In this document: one piece after another, positions 21,729-36,126 of the stretch
Numbering within the stretch: position 1 is the first letter of the stretch
Layout of the letters: every line of letters starts with the position of its first letter
Assembly: GCA_031769625.1 (NCBI GenBank)
Contig: JAUIMM010001997.1
Span: 1 to 64,000, forward strand
Reading direction: 5' to 3'
Length of the DNA: 64,000 nt
Source of the DNA: Taudactylus pleione
Taxonomy: Eukaryota > Chordata > Amphibia > Anura > Myobatrachidae
The notes under the pieces: model-generated
Told to the model about the DNA's origin: nothing
Seen by the model: only the letters and a program-made list of their open reading frames with translations
The model's database searches: none
Position numbers and translations under genes: made by a program

Positions 21729-24700
21729 GGAAGAGGCACACATCCCCTGCAGAATAAGCTTGAACTATGTGGCAGGAGGACCCCATGCTTTGGATTTTCT
21801 TCTTATGGGGTCAACAGCACAGGATCATGACATTGATCAATTGCCTGGGACTTGGCAGACACAATTAGGCATCTCGTAAGTTATTGTGAACCAATTATGC
21901 AATTTTTCATCCATTCAGAATGGCTACCTATTCTGCAGGTGCACTCCACTGCTTCCAAATCTGCAGGATGATTGCATTAAATAATGCAATTGGCCAGGGT
22001 ATCCAACCTCTTTAAGAAATGCCTTGAAAACCATCTTAAATATTTGCTATTTAAAGGGACTGTAACCTTCCATATGTCGTTTGCTTCATTTTGTCCAGCA
22101 CAGAAGAGTATATACTGTATGCTAGAAAACATTTTATATTATTTCTGTTTCACCTGATCTCTTTTATTTTTTGCGTCCTTTCTGGACTTGACCACTTCCC
22201 CAATGACATCATGTACCACCGCCATATCCTGCACATTGCCATTAGGTCATAACCTTAAACTATTATGTAGTGCGAAGATTATCAAATCTCTTCTATTAAC
22301 AGGATAGTAGACCTCACAGCCTATTAACCTTCTAAGAGACTCCATTATGAAAAAAAACAAAGACCACATCAAGTAAAATCAATTTGAAAATATATTTATT
22401 ATGAATTTTTAGCACAAGGAAAACAACACTATATTTTTACTCTGCGTTGTAAATAAATTAGTGCCCAAGATTAGCTGGAGGCTCTTACAAGCTTGTCCTA
22501 TAAGAGGAACAAGATGGTGGAAGCCTCATGACTCACAAAGAATCATCCTTCAGCACTCAGGAGAGGAAAACCCCCCTGTGGAGGAAACCTCTGGGGACCC
22601 ATGGCTTGAAGGATTGCCCGTCCCTCTGGGCACTAGGAGGCTATGCAGAGTTATATTTCCAAACTTATTTAAAATACTGTATGAACATTTGACACTAAAA
22701 TACACTATACAGTTTACCACATTAATAAATAACATTGGCTGACGTCATTAATATCGTTCCTGTCCACATCTCCTGACATTACCCAATTTAAATTCCTCAC
22801 AAAGCTGCGCAATTTTCTGAAGAGGATGGTCATCCCCTTTTGAGAAGCACCGATTTTACCCGAATGGCTACTACATTGCGATAGATGTGCTGTGCTGCTA
22901 GAACCTCCAATTATAGAAATAAACAAGCTCAAGGTCATATTTTAGGGTAGTCAAGCTCCAAGTCTGCAGGCACATCCAAGTGAAACGCCTTTGTCTTTGA
23001 TGAGATACTTACCTCAAGAGGATATATTTCCCTCAGTGGGCTGGGTGCAAGAGATGTATTTGGAGTATGTTAATGACAGCAATGATAATGCTATGTCAGT
23101 GTCCTGGGCGGTTAAGAGTGAGCAACAGCAAAGAGTTACCATTATGACATCACAGCATGACCTCACTCGTGTTCTACATTCCTTAAAGGAGAAGTGCACA
23201 AAATAATCTCTACTGATGTGTGATATGTTTATATTCTCCATCACCTCTGCTTCCCATGATACACCTGCCATTTATTATTATTACACATCTGTCCCTTTGC
23301 CATCTCCTTATTCGCCAAAGTTCTCTTTTACTGCATCCACTCATTCAATCAATCAGTTCCTATCAGCTCTTTCTCATTTCATTAACCTGCTGATTCTGTC
23401 CATTTTTTATTTCTCAAGACTGCTACTTGGGTAGAAAACAAGCAAGGGATTGAATGAAAATAAAAAACACAATTAATATGAAAATACTGCTAGGATGTTT
23501 ATAAATTGAAATGACGTTAATAGCTAGGCCAAGGCTAGTTATTTCTGCACCCCTATAGGTGTGAGCAAAGCCGAGCGAGGTTTTCCTGCAGGATGACCAG
23601 CATTACATCAGCGTGCAATATTCTGATGGAAACGTGCTTCTTTTTGAATCTCCCCAATAGTCTCTGTTCCCAGTATAGCATATAATTGGCAATGATGAAT
23701 ATACAGTGGAGGACCGATTTTGCCCATTATACAGTAGACTTTCAGGATTGATAAATATTCAGTTTAGCCTAATGTAACTTGATCAGTATGCAATATATCC
23801 CTGTTATGCTTAGCCACTATATAGATTAGGCCCACTGTGCTAAATATACGTACACTCTGGGGGTCATTTAGAGTTGGCTGTGCTGGCAAAGTGACTGTGT
23901 AAGGGGGCACACTGCTCGCCGATGTATGCTGCGCTATATTCTGCTGATTAAAGGGGCTGTATCCAGACTCACAAGTGGCTGTGTGTGCAAAAAAAACAAA
24001 GTTTAAAAGTAAAAAAAAATTGAAGAGATTTAAAAGTTTAAAAAGTAAAAAAAACACTTTTTTTTGTGGTGTTCCCCACTGTGTATACAAGCACCTTGAC
24101 TCCTTGGGCTGTACCTCACTGTGTATACAAGTACTGTGATTCCTTGGGCCATAACCCACTGTGTTTACATGCACCGTGACTCATTGGGCCTTAGCCCTCT
24201 GTGTGTCCATAACACACAAGTACTGTTACTCAGTAGTGAATGGCAATGTTTCATAGATGTGCTTTAAACTGCGGTGTCTGTGCCACCACTCTGTCGCTTA
24301 GTAACCTGCCAGCTCACTGCAGCCTTTGGTCAATAATGGTGAAAATAATATTGTGAGCTGTGAGGTGGTCTAAATTGACTGTAAATGACTGGAAATTAAT
24401 GTTATTGAGGTTAATAATGCTCTAGGAACAAAAAATTACCATTATTTTGTGATTTTAGCTTTCTTTGTCAATTTTTGTAAAAAAATCCAAATCTAAATTC
24501 AAATCCAAAACCAGTCATGGCGCTTTGTCAAATTCAAATCCAAGGCCTGATGACGAATCAGAGCCAAATCCAAATCTAGCAAAAATGGTCTGGTGCACAT
24601 ATCTAGTTTATATGTGTGTTTTTCTGTGGCACTACAGGTCCCAGCAGGTCCTGGGTGATTTCTTCAAGCTTCAACATGCTTTTTCAGCCATGGGTATGCA

Positions 24701-25067
24701 GGCACTTCTAGTGCTAAAAGCGCCTGCATAAGCAAGCCGTTTTATTTATTTGGCTGGCTGCATTTGTGTGAAAGAGATGTGTATGTCTGTGTCAGTATGT
24801 GTGTGTCTGGGGAGGTTATGGTGTGCCGAGAGACGATGCAGGGGGAGATGGTGTGGCTAAGAGATGCAGGGGGCAGGAAATACACAGGGGGAATGAGTCT
24901 GGTTGAACCGCTGTTGTAAGATGATGACCTTGTTAATATTCCCACTTAAACAGGCATCTTCTGGACGATGTGCCCTACATGAATAGTGAATGCCGACTGC
25001 AGGCGCTGTCTTCCCATGGAGGATATATTTCTTCAGAGGTTCCACATTGTGAGAAACCACCGTATCG
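21729..25067 (+). pseudogene. Lipocalin-like gene remnant, copy 7
   Basis: Segments at 21729-21875, 23037-23168, 23592-23659 and 24954-25067. Confidence 0.43.
22761..22998 (+). pseudogene. 7SK snRNA-related sequence, copy 7
   Basis: Same sequence as the reference copy. The TATA-like stretch just upstream reads TTAATATCG because of the A-to-C variant at 22755. Confidence 0.8.
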
Positions 25068-25327
25068 GTAAGGTATATATGGAATAGAAAGTAATGTTCC
25101 CAGAGTGACAAGAAATGGGTGGCGTGCCATGTTGGCACGCCCCATTTTTAGTGGCCACGCCCCTTCGGTAAGTGACCACACCCATTTTTTGCTGCGCGCC
25201 AGGGGCGCGCATAAATCCTTTTCTATGCGTGTCTGTGGGGGGGCGGGGCGGGGGGCGGCACGCAGTTCTTCAACTTGCCCTGGGCTCCAAAGACCCTAGT
25301 GATGCCTCTGGCTGTTTATTTTCCTAG

Positions 25328-28300
25328 GGAAGAGGCACACATCCCCTGCAGAATAAGCTTGAACTATGTGGCAGGAGGACCCCATGCTTTGGATTTTCTT
25401 CTTATGGGGTCAACAGCACAGGATCATGACATTGATCAATTGCCTGGGACTTGGCAGACACAATTAGGCATCTCGTAAGTTATTGTGAACCAATTATGCA
25501 ATTTTTCATCCATTCAGAATGGCTACCTATTCTGCAGGTGCACTCCACTGCTTCCAAATCTGCAGGATGATTGCATTAAATAATGCAATTGGCCAGGGTA
25601 TCCAACCTCTTTAAGAAATGCCTTGAAAACCATCTTAAATATTTGCTATTTAAAGGGACTGTAACCTTCCATATGTCGTTTGCTTCATTTTGTCCAGCAC
25701 AGAAGAGTATATACTGTATGCTAGAAAACATTTTATATTATTTCTGTTTCACCTGATCTCTTTTATTTTTTGCGTCCTTTCTGGACTTGACCACTTCCCC
25801 AATGACATCATGTACCACCGCCATATCCTGCACATTGCCATTAGGTCATAACCTTAAACTATTATGTAGTGCGAAGATTATCAAATCTCTTCTATTAACA
25901 GGATAGTAGACCTCACAGCCTATTAACCTTCTAAGAGACTCCATTATGAAAAAAAACAAAGACCACATCAAGTAAAATCAATTTGAAAATATATTTATTA
26001 TGAATTTTTAGCACAAGGAAAACAACACTATATTTTTACTCTGCGTTGTAAATAAATTAGTGCCCAAGATTAGCTGGAGGCTCTTACAAGCTTGTCCTAT
26101 AAGAGGAACAAGATGGTGGAAGCCTCATGACTCACAAAGAATCATCCTTCAGCACTCAGGAGAGGAAAACCCCCCTGTGGAGGAAACCTCTGGGGACCCA
26201 TGGCTTGAAGGATTGCCCGTCCCTCTGGGCACTAGGAGGCTATGCAGAGTTATATTTCCAAACTTATTTAAAATACTGTATGAACATTTGACACTAAAAT
26301 ACACTATACAGTTTACCACATTAATAAATAACATTGGCTGACGTCATTAATATCGTTCCTGTCCACATCTCCTGACATTACCCAATTTAAATTCCTCACA
26401 AAGCTGCGCAATTTTCTGAAGAGGATGGTCATCCCCTTTTGAGAAGCACCGATTTTACCCGAATGGCTACTACATTGCGATAGATGTGCTGTGCTGCTAG
26501 AACCTCCAATTATAGAAATAAACAAGCTCAAGGTCATATTTTAGGGTAGTCAAGCTCCAAGTCTGCAGGCACATCCAAGTGAAACGCCTTTGTCTTTGAT
26601 GAGATACTTACCTCAAGAGGATATATTTCCCTCAGTGGGCTGGGTGCAAGAGATGTATTTGGAGTATGTTAATGACAGCAATGATAATGCTATGTCAGTG
26701 TCCTGGGCGGTTAAGAGTGAGCAACAGCAAAGAGTTACCATTATGACATCACAGCATGACCTCACTCGTGTTCTACATTCCTTAAAGGAGAAGTGCACAA
26801 AATAATCTCTACTGATGTGTGATATGTTTATATTCTCCATCACCTCTGCTTCCCATGATACACCTGCCATTTATTATTATTACACATCTGTCCCTTTGCC
26901 ATCTCCTTATTCGCCAAAGTTCTCTTTTACTGCATCCACTCATTCAATCAATCAGTTCCTATCAGCTCTTTCTCATTTCATTAACCTGCTGATTCTGTCC
27001 ATTTTTTATTTCTCAAGACTGCTACTTGGGTAGAAAACAAGCAAGGGATTGAATGAAAATAAAAAACACAATTAATATGAAAATACTGCTAGGATGTTTA
27101 TAAATTGAAATGACGTTAATAGCTAGGCCAAGGCTAGTTATTTCTGCACCCCTATAGGTGTGAGCAAAGCCGAGCGAGGTTTTCCTGCAGGATGACCAGC
27201 ATTACATCAGCGTGCAATATTCTGATGGAAACGTGCTTCTTTTTGAATCTCCCCAATAGTCTCTGTTCCCAGTATAGCATATAATTGGCAATGATGAATA
27301 TACAGTGGAGGACCGATTTTGCCCATTATACAGTAGACTTTCAGGATTGATAAATATTCAGTTTAGCCTAATGTAACTTGATCAGTATGCAATATATCCC
27401 TGTTATGCTTAGCCACTATATAGATTAGGCCCACTGTGCTAAATATACGTACACTCTGGGGGTCATTTAGAGTTGGCTGTGCTGGCAAAGTGACTGTGTA
27501 AGGGGGCACACTGCTCGCCGATGTATGCTGCGCTATATTCTGCTGATTAAAGGGGCTGTATCCAGACTCACAAGTGGCTGTGTGTGCAAAAAAAACAAAG
27601 TTTAAAAGTAAAAAAAAATTGAAGAGATTTAAAAGTTTAAAAAGTAAAAAAAACACTTTTTTTTGTGGTGTTCCCCACTGTGTATACAAGCACCTTGACT
27701 CCTTGGGCTGTACCTCACTGTGTATACAAGTACTGTGATTCCTTGGGCCATAACCCACTGTGTTTACATGCACCGTGACTCATTGGGCCTTAGCCCTCTG
27801 TGTGTCCATAACACACAAGTACTGTTACTCAGTAGTGAATGGCAATGTTTCATAGATGTGCTTTAAACTGCGGTGTCTGTGCCACCACTCTGTCGCTTAG
27901 TAACCTGCCAGCTCACTGCAGCCTTTGGTCAATAATGGTGAAAATAATATTGTGAGCTGTGAGGTGGTCTAAATTGACTGTAAATGACTGGAAATTAATG
28001 TTATTGAGGTTAATAATGCTCTAGGAACAAAAAATTACCATTATTTTGTGATTTTAGCTTTCTTTGTCAATTTTTGTAAAAAAATCCAAATCTAAATTCA
28101 AATCCAAAACCAGTCATGGCGCTTTGTCAAATTCAAATCCAAGGCCTGATGACGAATCAGAGCCAAATCCAAATCTAGCAAAAATGGTCTGGTGCACATA
28201 TCTAGTTTATATGTGTGTTTTTCTGTGGCACTACAGGTCCCAGCAGGTCCTGGGTGATTTCTTCAAGCTTCAACATGCTTTTTCAGCCATGGGTATGCAG

Positions 28301-28666
28301 GCACTTCTAGTGCTAAAAGCGCCTGCATAAGCAAGCCGTTTTATTTATTTGGCTGGCTGCATTTGTGTGAAAGAGATGTGTATGTCTGTGTCAGTATGTG
28401 TGTGTCTGGGGAGGTTATGGTGTGCCGAGAGACGATGCAGGGGGAGATGGTGTGGCTAAGAGATGCAGGGGGCAGGAAATACACAGGGGGAATGAGTCTG
28501 GTTGAACCGCTGTTGTAAGATGATGACCTTGTTAATATTCCCACTTAAACAGGCATCTTCTGGACGATGTGCCCTACATGAATAGTGAATGCCGACTGCA
28601 GGCGCTGTCTTCCCATGGAGGATATATTTCTTCAGAGGTTCCACATTGTGAGAAACCACCGTATCG
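25328..28666 (+). pseudogene. Lipocalin-like gene remnant, copy 8
   Basis: Segments at 25328-25474, 26636-26767, 27191-27258 and 28553-28666. Confidence 0.43.
26360..26597 (+). pseudogene. 7SK snRNA-related sequence, copy 8
   Basis: Same sequence as the reference copy. Upstream A-to-C variant at 26354. Confidence 0.8.
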
Positions 28667-28926
28667 GTAAGGTATATATGGAATAGAAAGTAATGTTCCC
28701 AGAGTGACAAGAAATGGGTGGCGTGCCATGTTGGCACGCCCCATTTTTAGTGGCCACGCCCCTTCGGTAAGTGACCACACCCATTTTTTGCTGCGCGCCA
28801 GGGGCGCGCATAAATCCTTTTCTATGCGTGTCTGTGGGGGGGCGGGGCGGGGGGCGGCACGCAGTTCTTCAACTTGCCCTGGGCTCCAAAGACCCTAGTG
28901 ATGCCTCTGGCTGTTTATTTTCCTAG

Positions 28927-31900
28927 GGAAGAGGCACACATCCCCTGCAGAATAAGCTTGAACTATGTGGCAGGAGGACCCCATGCTTTGGATTTTCTTC
29001 TTATGGGGTCAACAGCACAGGATCATGACATTGATCAATTGCCTGGGACTTGGCAGACACAATTAGGCATCTCGTAAGTTATTGTGAACCAATTATGCAA
29101 TTTTTCATCCATTCAGAATGGCTACCTATTCTGCAGGTGCACTCCACTGCTTCCAAATCTGCAGGATGATTGCATTAAATAATGCAATTGGCCAGGGTAT
29201 CCAACCTCTTTAAGAAATGCCTTGAAAACCATCTTAAATATTTGCTATTTAAAGGGACTGTAACCTTCCATATGTCGTTTGCTTCATTTTGTCCAGCACA
29301 GAAGAGTATATACTGTATGCTAGAAAACATTTTATATTATTTCTGTTTCACCTGATCTCTTTTATTTTTTGCGTCCTTTCTGGACTTGACCACTTCCCCA
29401 ATGACATCATGTACCACCGCCATATCCTGCACATTGCCATTAGGTCATAACCTTAAACTATTATGTAGTGCGAAGATTATCAAATCTCTTCTATTAACAG
29501 GATAGTAGACCTCACAGCCTATTAACCTTCTAAGAGACTCCATTATGAAAAAAAACAAAGACCACATCAAGTAAAATCAATTTGAAAATATATTTATTAT
29601 GAATTTTTAGCACAAGGAAAACAACACTATATTTTTACTCTGCGTTGTAAATAAATTAGTGCCCAAGATTAGCTGGAGGCTCTTACAAGCTTGTCCTATA
29701 AGAGGAACAAGATGGTGGAAGCCTCATGACTCACAAAGAATCATCCTTCAGCACTCAGGAGAGGAAAACCCCCCTGTGGAGGAAACCTCTGGGGACCCAT
29801 GGCTTGAAGGATTGCCCGTCCCTCTGGGCACTAGGAGGCTATGCAGAGTTATATTTCCAAACTTATTTAAAATACTGTATGAACATTTGACACTAAAATA
29901 CACTATACAGTTTACCACATTAATAAATAACATTGGCTGACGTCATTAATATAGTTCCTGTCCACATCTCCTGACATTACCCAATTTAAATTCCTCACAA
30001 AGCTGCGCAATTTTCTGAAGAGGATGGTCATCCCCTTTTGAGAAGCACCGATTTTACCCGAATGGCTACTACATTGCGATAGATGTGCTGTGCTGCTAGA
30101 ACCTCCAATTATAGAAATAAACAAGCTCAAGGTCATATTTTAGGGTAGTCAAGCTCCAAGTCTGCAGGCACATCCAAGTGAAACGCCTTTGTCTTTGATG
30201 AGATACTTACCTCAAGAGGATATATTTCCCTCAGTGGGCTGGGTGCAAGAGATGTATTTGGAGTATGTTAATGACAGCAATGATAATGCTATGTCAGTGT
30301 CCTGGGCGGTTAAGAGTGAGCAACAGCAAAGAGTTACCATTATGACATCACAGCATGACCTCACTCGTGTTCTACATTCCTTAAAGGAGAAGTGCACAAA
30401 ATAATCTCTACTGATGTGTGATATGTTTATATTCTCCATCACCTCTGCTTCCCATGATACACCTGCCATTTATTATTATTACACATCTGTCCCTTTGCCA
30501 TCTCCTTATTCGCCAAAGTTCTCTTTTACTGCATCCACTCATTCAATCAATCAGTTCCTATCAGCTCTTTCTCATTTCATTAACCTGCTGATTCTGTCCA
30601 TTTTTTATTTCTCAAGACTGCTACTTGGGTAGAAAACAAGCAAGGGATTGAATGAAAATAAAAAACACAATTAATATGAAAATACTGCTAGGATGTTTAT
30701 AAATTGAAATGACGTTAATAGCTAGGCCAAGGCTAGTTATTTCTGCACCCCTATAGGTGTGAGCAAAGCCGAGCGAGGTTTTCCTGCAGGATGACCAGCA
30801 TTACATCAGCGTGCAATATTCTGATGGAAACGTGCTTCTTTTTGAATCTCCCCAATAGTCTCTGTTCCCAGTATAGCATATAATTGGCAATGATGAATAT
30901 ACAGTGGAGGACCGATTTTGCCCATTATACAGTAGACTTTCAGGATTGATAAATATTCAGTTTAGCCTAATGTAACTTGATCAGTATGCAATATATCCCT
31001 GTTATGCTTAGCCACTATATAGATTAGGCCCACTGTGCTAAATATACGTACACTCTGGGGGTCATTTAGAGTTGGCTGTGCTGGCAAAGTGACTGTGTAA
31101 GGGGGCACACTGCTCGCCGATGTATGCTGCGCTATATTCTGCTGATTAAAGGGGCTGTATCCAGACTCACAAGTGGCTGTGTGTGCAAAAAAAACAAAGT
31201 TTAAAAGTAAAAAAAAAATTGAAGAGATTTAAAAGTTTAAAAAGTAAAAAAAACACTTTTTTTTGTGGTGTTCCCCACTGTGTATACAAGCACCTTGACT
31301 CCTTGGGCTGTACCTCACTGTGTATACAAGTACTGTGATTCCTTGGGCCATAACCCACTGTGTTTACATGCACCGTGACTCATTGGGCCTTAGCCCTCTG
31401 TGTGTCCATAACACACAAGTACTGTTACTCAGTAGTGAATGGCAATGTTTCATAGATGTGCTTTAAACTGCGGTGTCTGTGCCACCACTCTGTCGCTTAG
31501 TAACCTGCCAGCTCACTGCAGCCTTTGGTCAATAATGGTGAAAATAATATTGTGAGCTGTGAGGTGGTCTAAATTGACTGTAAATGACTGGAAATTAATG
31601 TTATTGAGGTTAATAATGCTCTAGGAACAAAAAATTACCATTATTTTGTGATTTTAGCTTTCTTTGTCAATTTTTGTAAAAAAATCCAAATCTAAATTCA
31701 AATCCAAAACCAGTCATGGCGCTTTGTCAAATTCAAATCCAAGGCCTGATGACGAATCAGAGCCAAATCCAAATCTAGCAAAAATGGTCTGGTGCACATA
31801 TCTAGTTTATATGTGTGTTTTTCTGTGGCACTACAGGTCCCAGCAGGTCCTGGGTGATTTCTTCAAGCTTCAACATGCTTTTTCAGCCATGGGTATGCAG

Positions 31901-32266
31901 GCACTTCTAGTGCTAAAAGCGCCTGCATAAGCAAGCCGTTTTATTTATTTGGCTGGCTGCATTTGTGTGAAAGAGATGTGTATGTCTGTGTCAGTATGTG
32001 TGTGTCTGGGGAGGTTATGGTGTGCCGAGAGACGATGCAGGGGGAGATGGTGTGGCTAAGAGATGCAGGGGGCAGGAAATACACAGGGGGAATGAGTCTG
32101 GTTGAACCGCTGTTGTAAGATGATGACCTTGTTAATATTCCCACTTAAACAGGCATCTTCTGGACGATGTGCCCTACATGAATAGTGAATGCCGACTGCA
32201 GGCGCTGTCTTCCCATGGAGGATATATTTCTTCAGAGGTTCCACATTGTGAGAAACCACCGTATCG
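28927..32266 (+). pseudogene. Lipocalin-like gene remnant, copy 9
   Basis: Segments at 28927-29073, 30235-30366, 30790-30857 and 32153-32266. Confidence 0.43.
29959..30196 (+). pseudogene. 7SK snRNA-related sequence, copy 9
   Basis: Same sequence as the reference copy. Confidence 0.8.
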
Positions 32267-32526
32267 GTAAGGTATATATGGAATAGAAAGTAATGTTCCC
32301 AGAGTGACAAGAAATGGGTGGCGTGCCATGTTGGCACGCCCCATTTTTAGTGGCCACGCCCCTTCGGTAAGTGACCACACCCATTTTTTGCTGCGCGCCA
32401 GGGGCGCGCATAAATCCTTTTCTATGCGTGTCTGTGGGGGGGCGGGGCGGGGGGCGGCACGCAGTTCTTCAACTTGCCCTGGGCTCCAAAGACCCTAGTG
32501 ATGCCTCTGGCTGTTTATTTTCCTAG

Positions 32527-35500
32527 GGAAGAGGCACACATCCCCTGCAGAATAAGCTTGAACTATGTGGCAGGAGGACCCCATGCTTTGGATTTTCTTC
32601 TTATGGGGTCAACAGCACAGGATCATGACATTGATCAATTGCCTGGGACTTGGCAGACACAATTAGGCATCTCGTAAGTTATTGTGAACCAATTATGCAA
32701 TTTTTCATCCATTCAGAATGGCTACCTATTCTGCAGGTGCACTCCACTGCTTCCAAATCTGCAGGATGATTGCATTAAATAATGCAATTGGCCAGGGTAT
32801 CCAACCTCTTTAAGAAATGCCTTGAAAACCATCTTAAATATTTGCTATTTAAAGGGACTGTAACCTTCCATATGTCGTTTGCTTCATTTTGTCCAGCACA
32901 GAAGAGTATATACTGTATGCTAGAAAACATTTTATATTATTTCTGTTTCACCTGATCTCTTTTATTTTTTGCGTCCTTTCTGGACTTGACCACTTCCCCA
33001 ATGACATCATGTACCACCGCCATATCCTGCACATTGCCATTAGGTCATAACCTTAAACTATTATGTAGTGCGAAGATTATCAAATCTCTTCTATTAACAG
33101 GATAGTAGACCTCACAGCCTATTAACCTTCTAAGAGACTCCATTATGAAAAAAAACAAAGACCACATCAAGTAAAATCAATTTGAAAATATATTTATTAT
33201 GAATTTTTAGCACAAGGAAAACAACACTATATTTTTACTCTGCGTTGTAAATAAATTAGTGCCCAAGATTAGCTGGAGGCTCTTACAAGCTTGTCCTATA
33301 AGAGGAACAAGATGGTGGAAGCCTCATGACTCACAAAGAATCATCCTTCAGCACTCAGGAGAGGAAAACCCCCCTGTGGAGGAAACCTCTGGGGACCCAT
33401 GGCTTGAAGGATTGCCCGTCCCTCTGGGCACTAGGAGGCTATGCAGAGTTATATTTCCAAACTTATTTAAAATACTGTATGAACATTTGACACTAAAATA
33501 CACTATACAGTTTACCACATTAATAAATAACATTGGCTGACGTCATTAATATAGTTCCTGTCCACATCTCCTGACATTACCCAATTTAAATTCCTCACAA
33601 AGCTGCGCAATTTTCTGAAGAGGATGGTCATCCCCTTTTGAGAAGCACCGATTTTACCCGAATGGCTACTACATTGCGATAGATGTGCTGTGCTGCTAGA
33701 ACCTCCAATTATAGAAATAAACAAGCTCAAGGTCATATTTTAGGGTAGTCAAGCTCCAAGTCTGCAGGCACATCCAAGTGAAACGCCTTTGTCTTTGATG
33801 AGATACTTACCTCAAGAGGATATATTTCCCTCAGTGGGCTGGGTGCAAGAGATGTATTTGGAGTATGTTAATGACAGCAATGATAATGCTATGTCAGTGT
33901 CCTGGGCGGTTAAGAGTGAGCAACAGCAAAGAGTTACCATTATGACATCACAGCATGACCTCACTCGTGTTCTACATTCCTTAAAGGAGAAGTGCACAAA
34001 ATAATCTCTACTGATGTGTGATATGTTTATATTCTCCATCACCTCTGCTTCCCATGATACACCTGCCATTTATTATTATTACACATCTGTCCCTTTGCCA
34101 TCTCCTTATTCGCCAAAGTTCTCTTTTACTGCATCCACTCATTCAATCAATCAGTTCCTATCAGCTCTTTCTCATTTCATTAACCTGCTGATTCTGTCCA
34201 TTTTTTATTTCTCAAGACTGCTACTTGGGTAGAAAACAAGCAAGGGATTGAATGAAAATAAAAAACACAATTAATATGAAAATACTGCTAGGATGTTTAT
34301 AAATTGAAATGACGTTAATAGCTAGGCCAAGGCTAGTTATTTCTGCACCCCTATAGGTGTGAGCAAAGCCGAGCGAGGTTTTCCTGCAGGATGACCAGCA
34401 TTACATCAGCGTGCAATATTCTGATGGAAACGTGCTTCTTTTTGAATCTCCCCAATAGTCTCTGTTCCCAGTATAGCATATAATTGGCAATGATGAATAT
34501 ACAGTGGAGGACCGATTTTGCCCATTATACAGTAGACTTTCAGGATTGATAAATATTCAGTTTAGCCTAATGTAACTTGATCAGTATGCAATATATCCCT
34601 GTTATGCTTAGCCACTATATAGATTAGGCCCACTGTGCTAAATATACATACACTCTGGGGGTCATTTAGAGTTGGCTGTGCTGGCAAAGTGACTGTGTAA
34701 GGGGGCACACTGCTCGCCGATGTATGCTGCGCTATATTCTGCTGATTAAAGGGGCTGTATCCAGACTCACAAGTGGCTGTGTGTGCAAAAAAAACAAAGT
34801 TTAAAAGTAAAAAAAAAATTGAAGAGATTTAAAAGTTTAAAAAGTAAAAAAAACACTTTTTTTTGTGGTGTTCCCCACTGTGTATACAAGCACCTTGACT
34901 CCTTGGGCTGTACCTCACTGTGTATACAAGTACTGTGATTCCTTGGGCCATAACCCACTGTGTTTACATGCACCGTGACTCATTGGGCCTTAGCCCTCTG
35001 TGTGTCCATAACACACAAGTACTGTTACTCAGTAGTGAATGGCAATGTTTCATAGATGTGCTTTAAACTGCGGTGTCTGTGCCACCACTCTGTCGCTTAG
35101 TAACCTGCCAGCTCACTGCAGCCTTTGGTCAATAATGGTGAAAATAATATTGTGAGCTGTGAGGTGGTCTAAATTGACTGTAAATGACTGGAAATTAATG
35201 TTATTGAGGTTAATAATGCTCTAGGAACAAAAAATTACCATTATTTTGTGATTTTAGCTTTCTTTGTCAATTTTTGTAAAAAAATCCAAATCTAAATTCA
35301 AATCCAAAACCAGTCATGGCGCTTTGTCAAATTCAAATCCAAGGCCTGATGACGAATCAGAGCCAAATCCAAATCTAGCAAAAATGGTCTGGTGCACATA
35401 TCTAGTTTATATGTGTGTTTTTCTGTGGCACTACAGGTCCCAGCAGGTCCTGGGTGATTTCTTCAAGCTTCAACATGCTTTTTCAGCCATGGGTATGCAG

Positions 35501-35866
35501 GCACTTCTAGTGCTAAAAGCGCCTGCATAAGCAAGCCGTTTTATTTATTTGGCTGGCTGCATTTGTGTGAAAGAGATGTGTATGTCTGTGTCAGTATGTG
35601 TGTGTCTGGGGAGGTTATGGTGTGCCGAGAGACGATGCAGGGGGAGATGGTGTGGCTAAGAGATGCAGGGGGCAGGAAATACACAGGGGGAATGAGTCTG
35701 GTTGAACCGCTGTTGTAAGATGATGACCTTGTTAATATTCCCACTTAAACAGGCATCTTCTGGACGATGTGCCCTACATGAATAGTGAATGCCGACTGCA
35801 GGCGCTGTCTTCCCATGGAGGATATATTTCTTCAGAGGTTCCACATTGTGAGAAACCACCGTATCG
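32527..35866 (+). pseudogene. Lipocalin-like gene remnant, copy 10
   Basis: Segments at 32527-32673, 33835-33966, 34390-34457 and 35753-35866. Confidence 0.43.
33559..33796 (+). pseudogene. 7SK snRNA-related sequence, copy 10
   Basis: Same sequence as the reference copy. Confidence 0.8.
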
Positions 35867-36126
35867 GTAAGGTATATATGGAATAGAAAGTAATGTTCCC
35901 AGAGTGACAAGAAATGGGTGGCGTGCCATGTTGGCACGCCCCATTTTTAGTGGCCACGCCCCTTCGGTAAGTGACCACACCCATTTTTTGCTGCGCGCCA
36001 GGGGCGCGCATAAATCCTTTTCTATGCGTGTCTGTGGGGGGGCGGGGCGGGGGGCGGCACGCAGTTCTTCAACTTGCCCTGGGCTCCAAAGACCCTAGTG
36101 ATGCCTCTGGCTGTTTATTTTCCTAG

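Larger units (their letters stand above)
21613..25211 (+). repeat. Repeat copy 7, 3,599 bp
   Basis: Central haplotype plus two linked markers: C in ATATCGTT at 22755, and nine instead of ten A in the tract at 24011-24019. The lost A explains the 3,599-bp length. The same pair of markers occurs in copies 8, 13 and 14. Confidence 0.98.
25212..28810 (+). repeat. Repeat copy 8, 3,599 bp
   Basis: Same marker set as copy 7: C in ATATCGTT at 26354 and nine A at 27610-27618. Confidence 0.98.
28811..32410 (+). repeat. Repeat copy 9, 3,600 bp
   Basis: Plain central haplotype (ATATAGTT, ten A, ATACGTAC). No private variant noticed. Confidence 0.98.
32411..36010 (+). repeat. Repeat copy 10, 3,600 bp
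   Basis: Central haplotype with A in ATATACATAC at 34648, shared only with copy 12. Confidence 0.98.
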
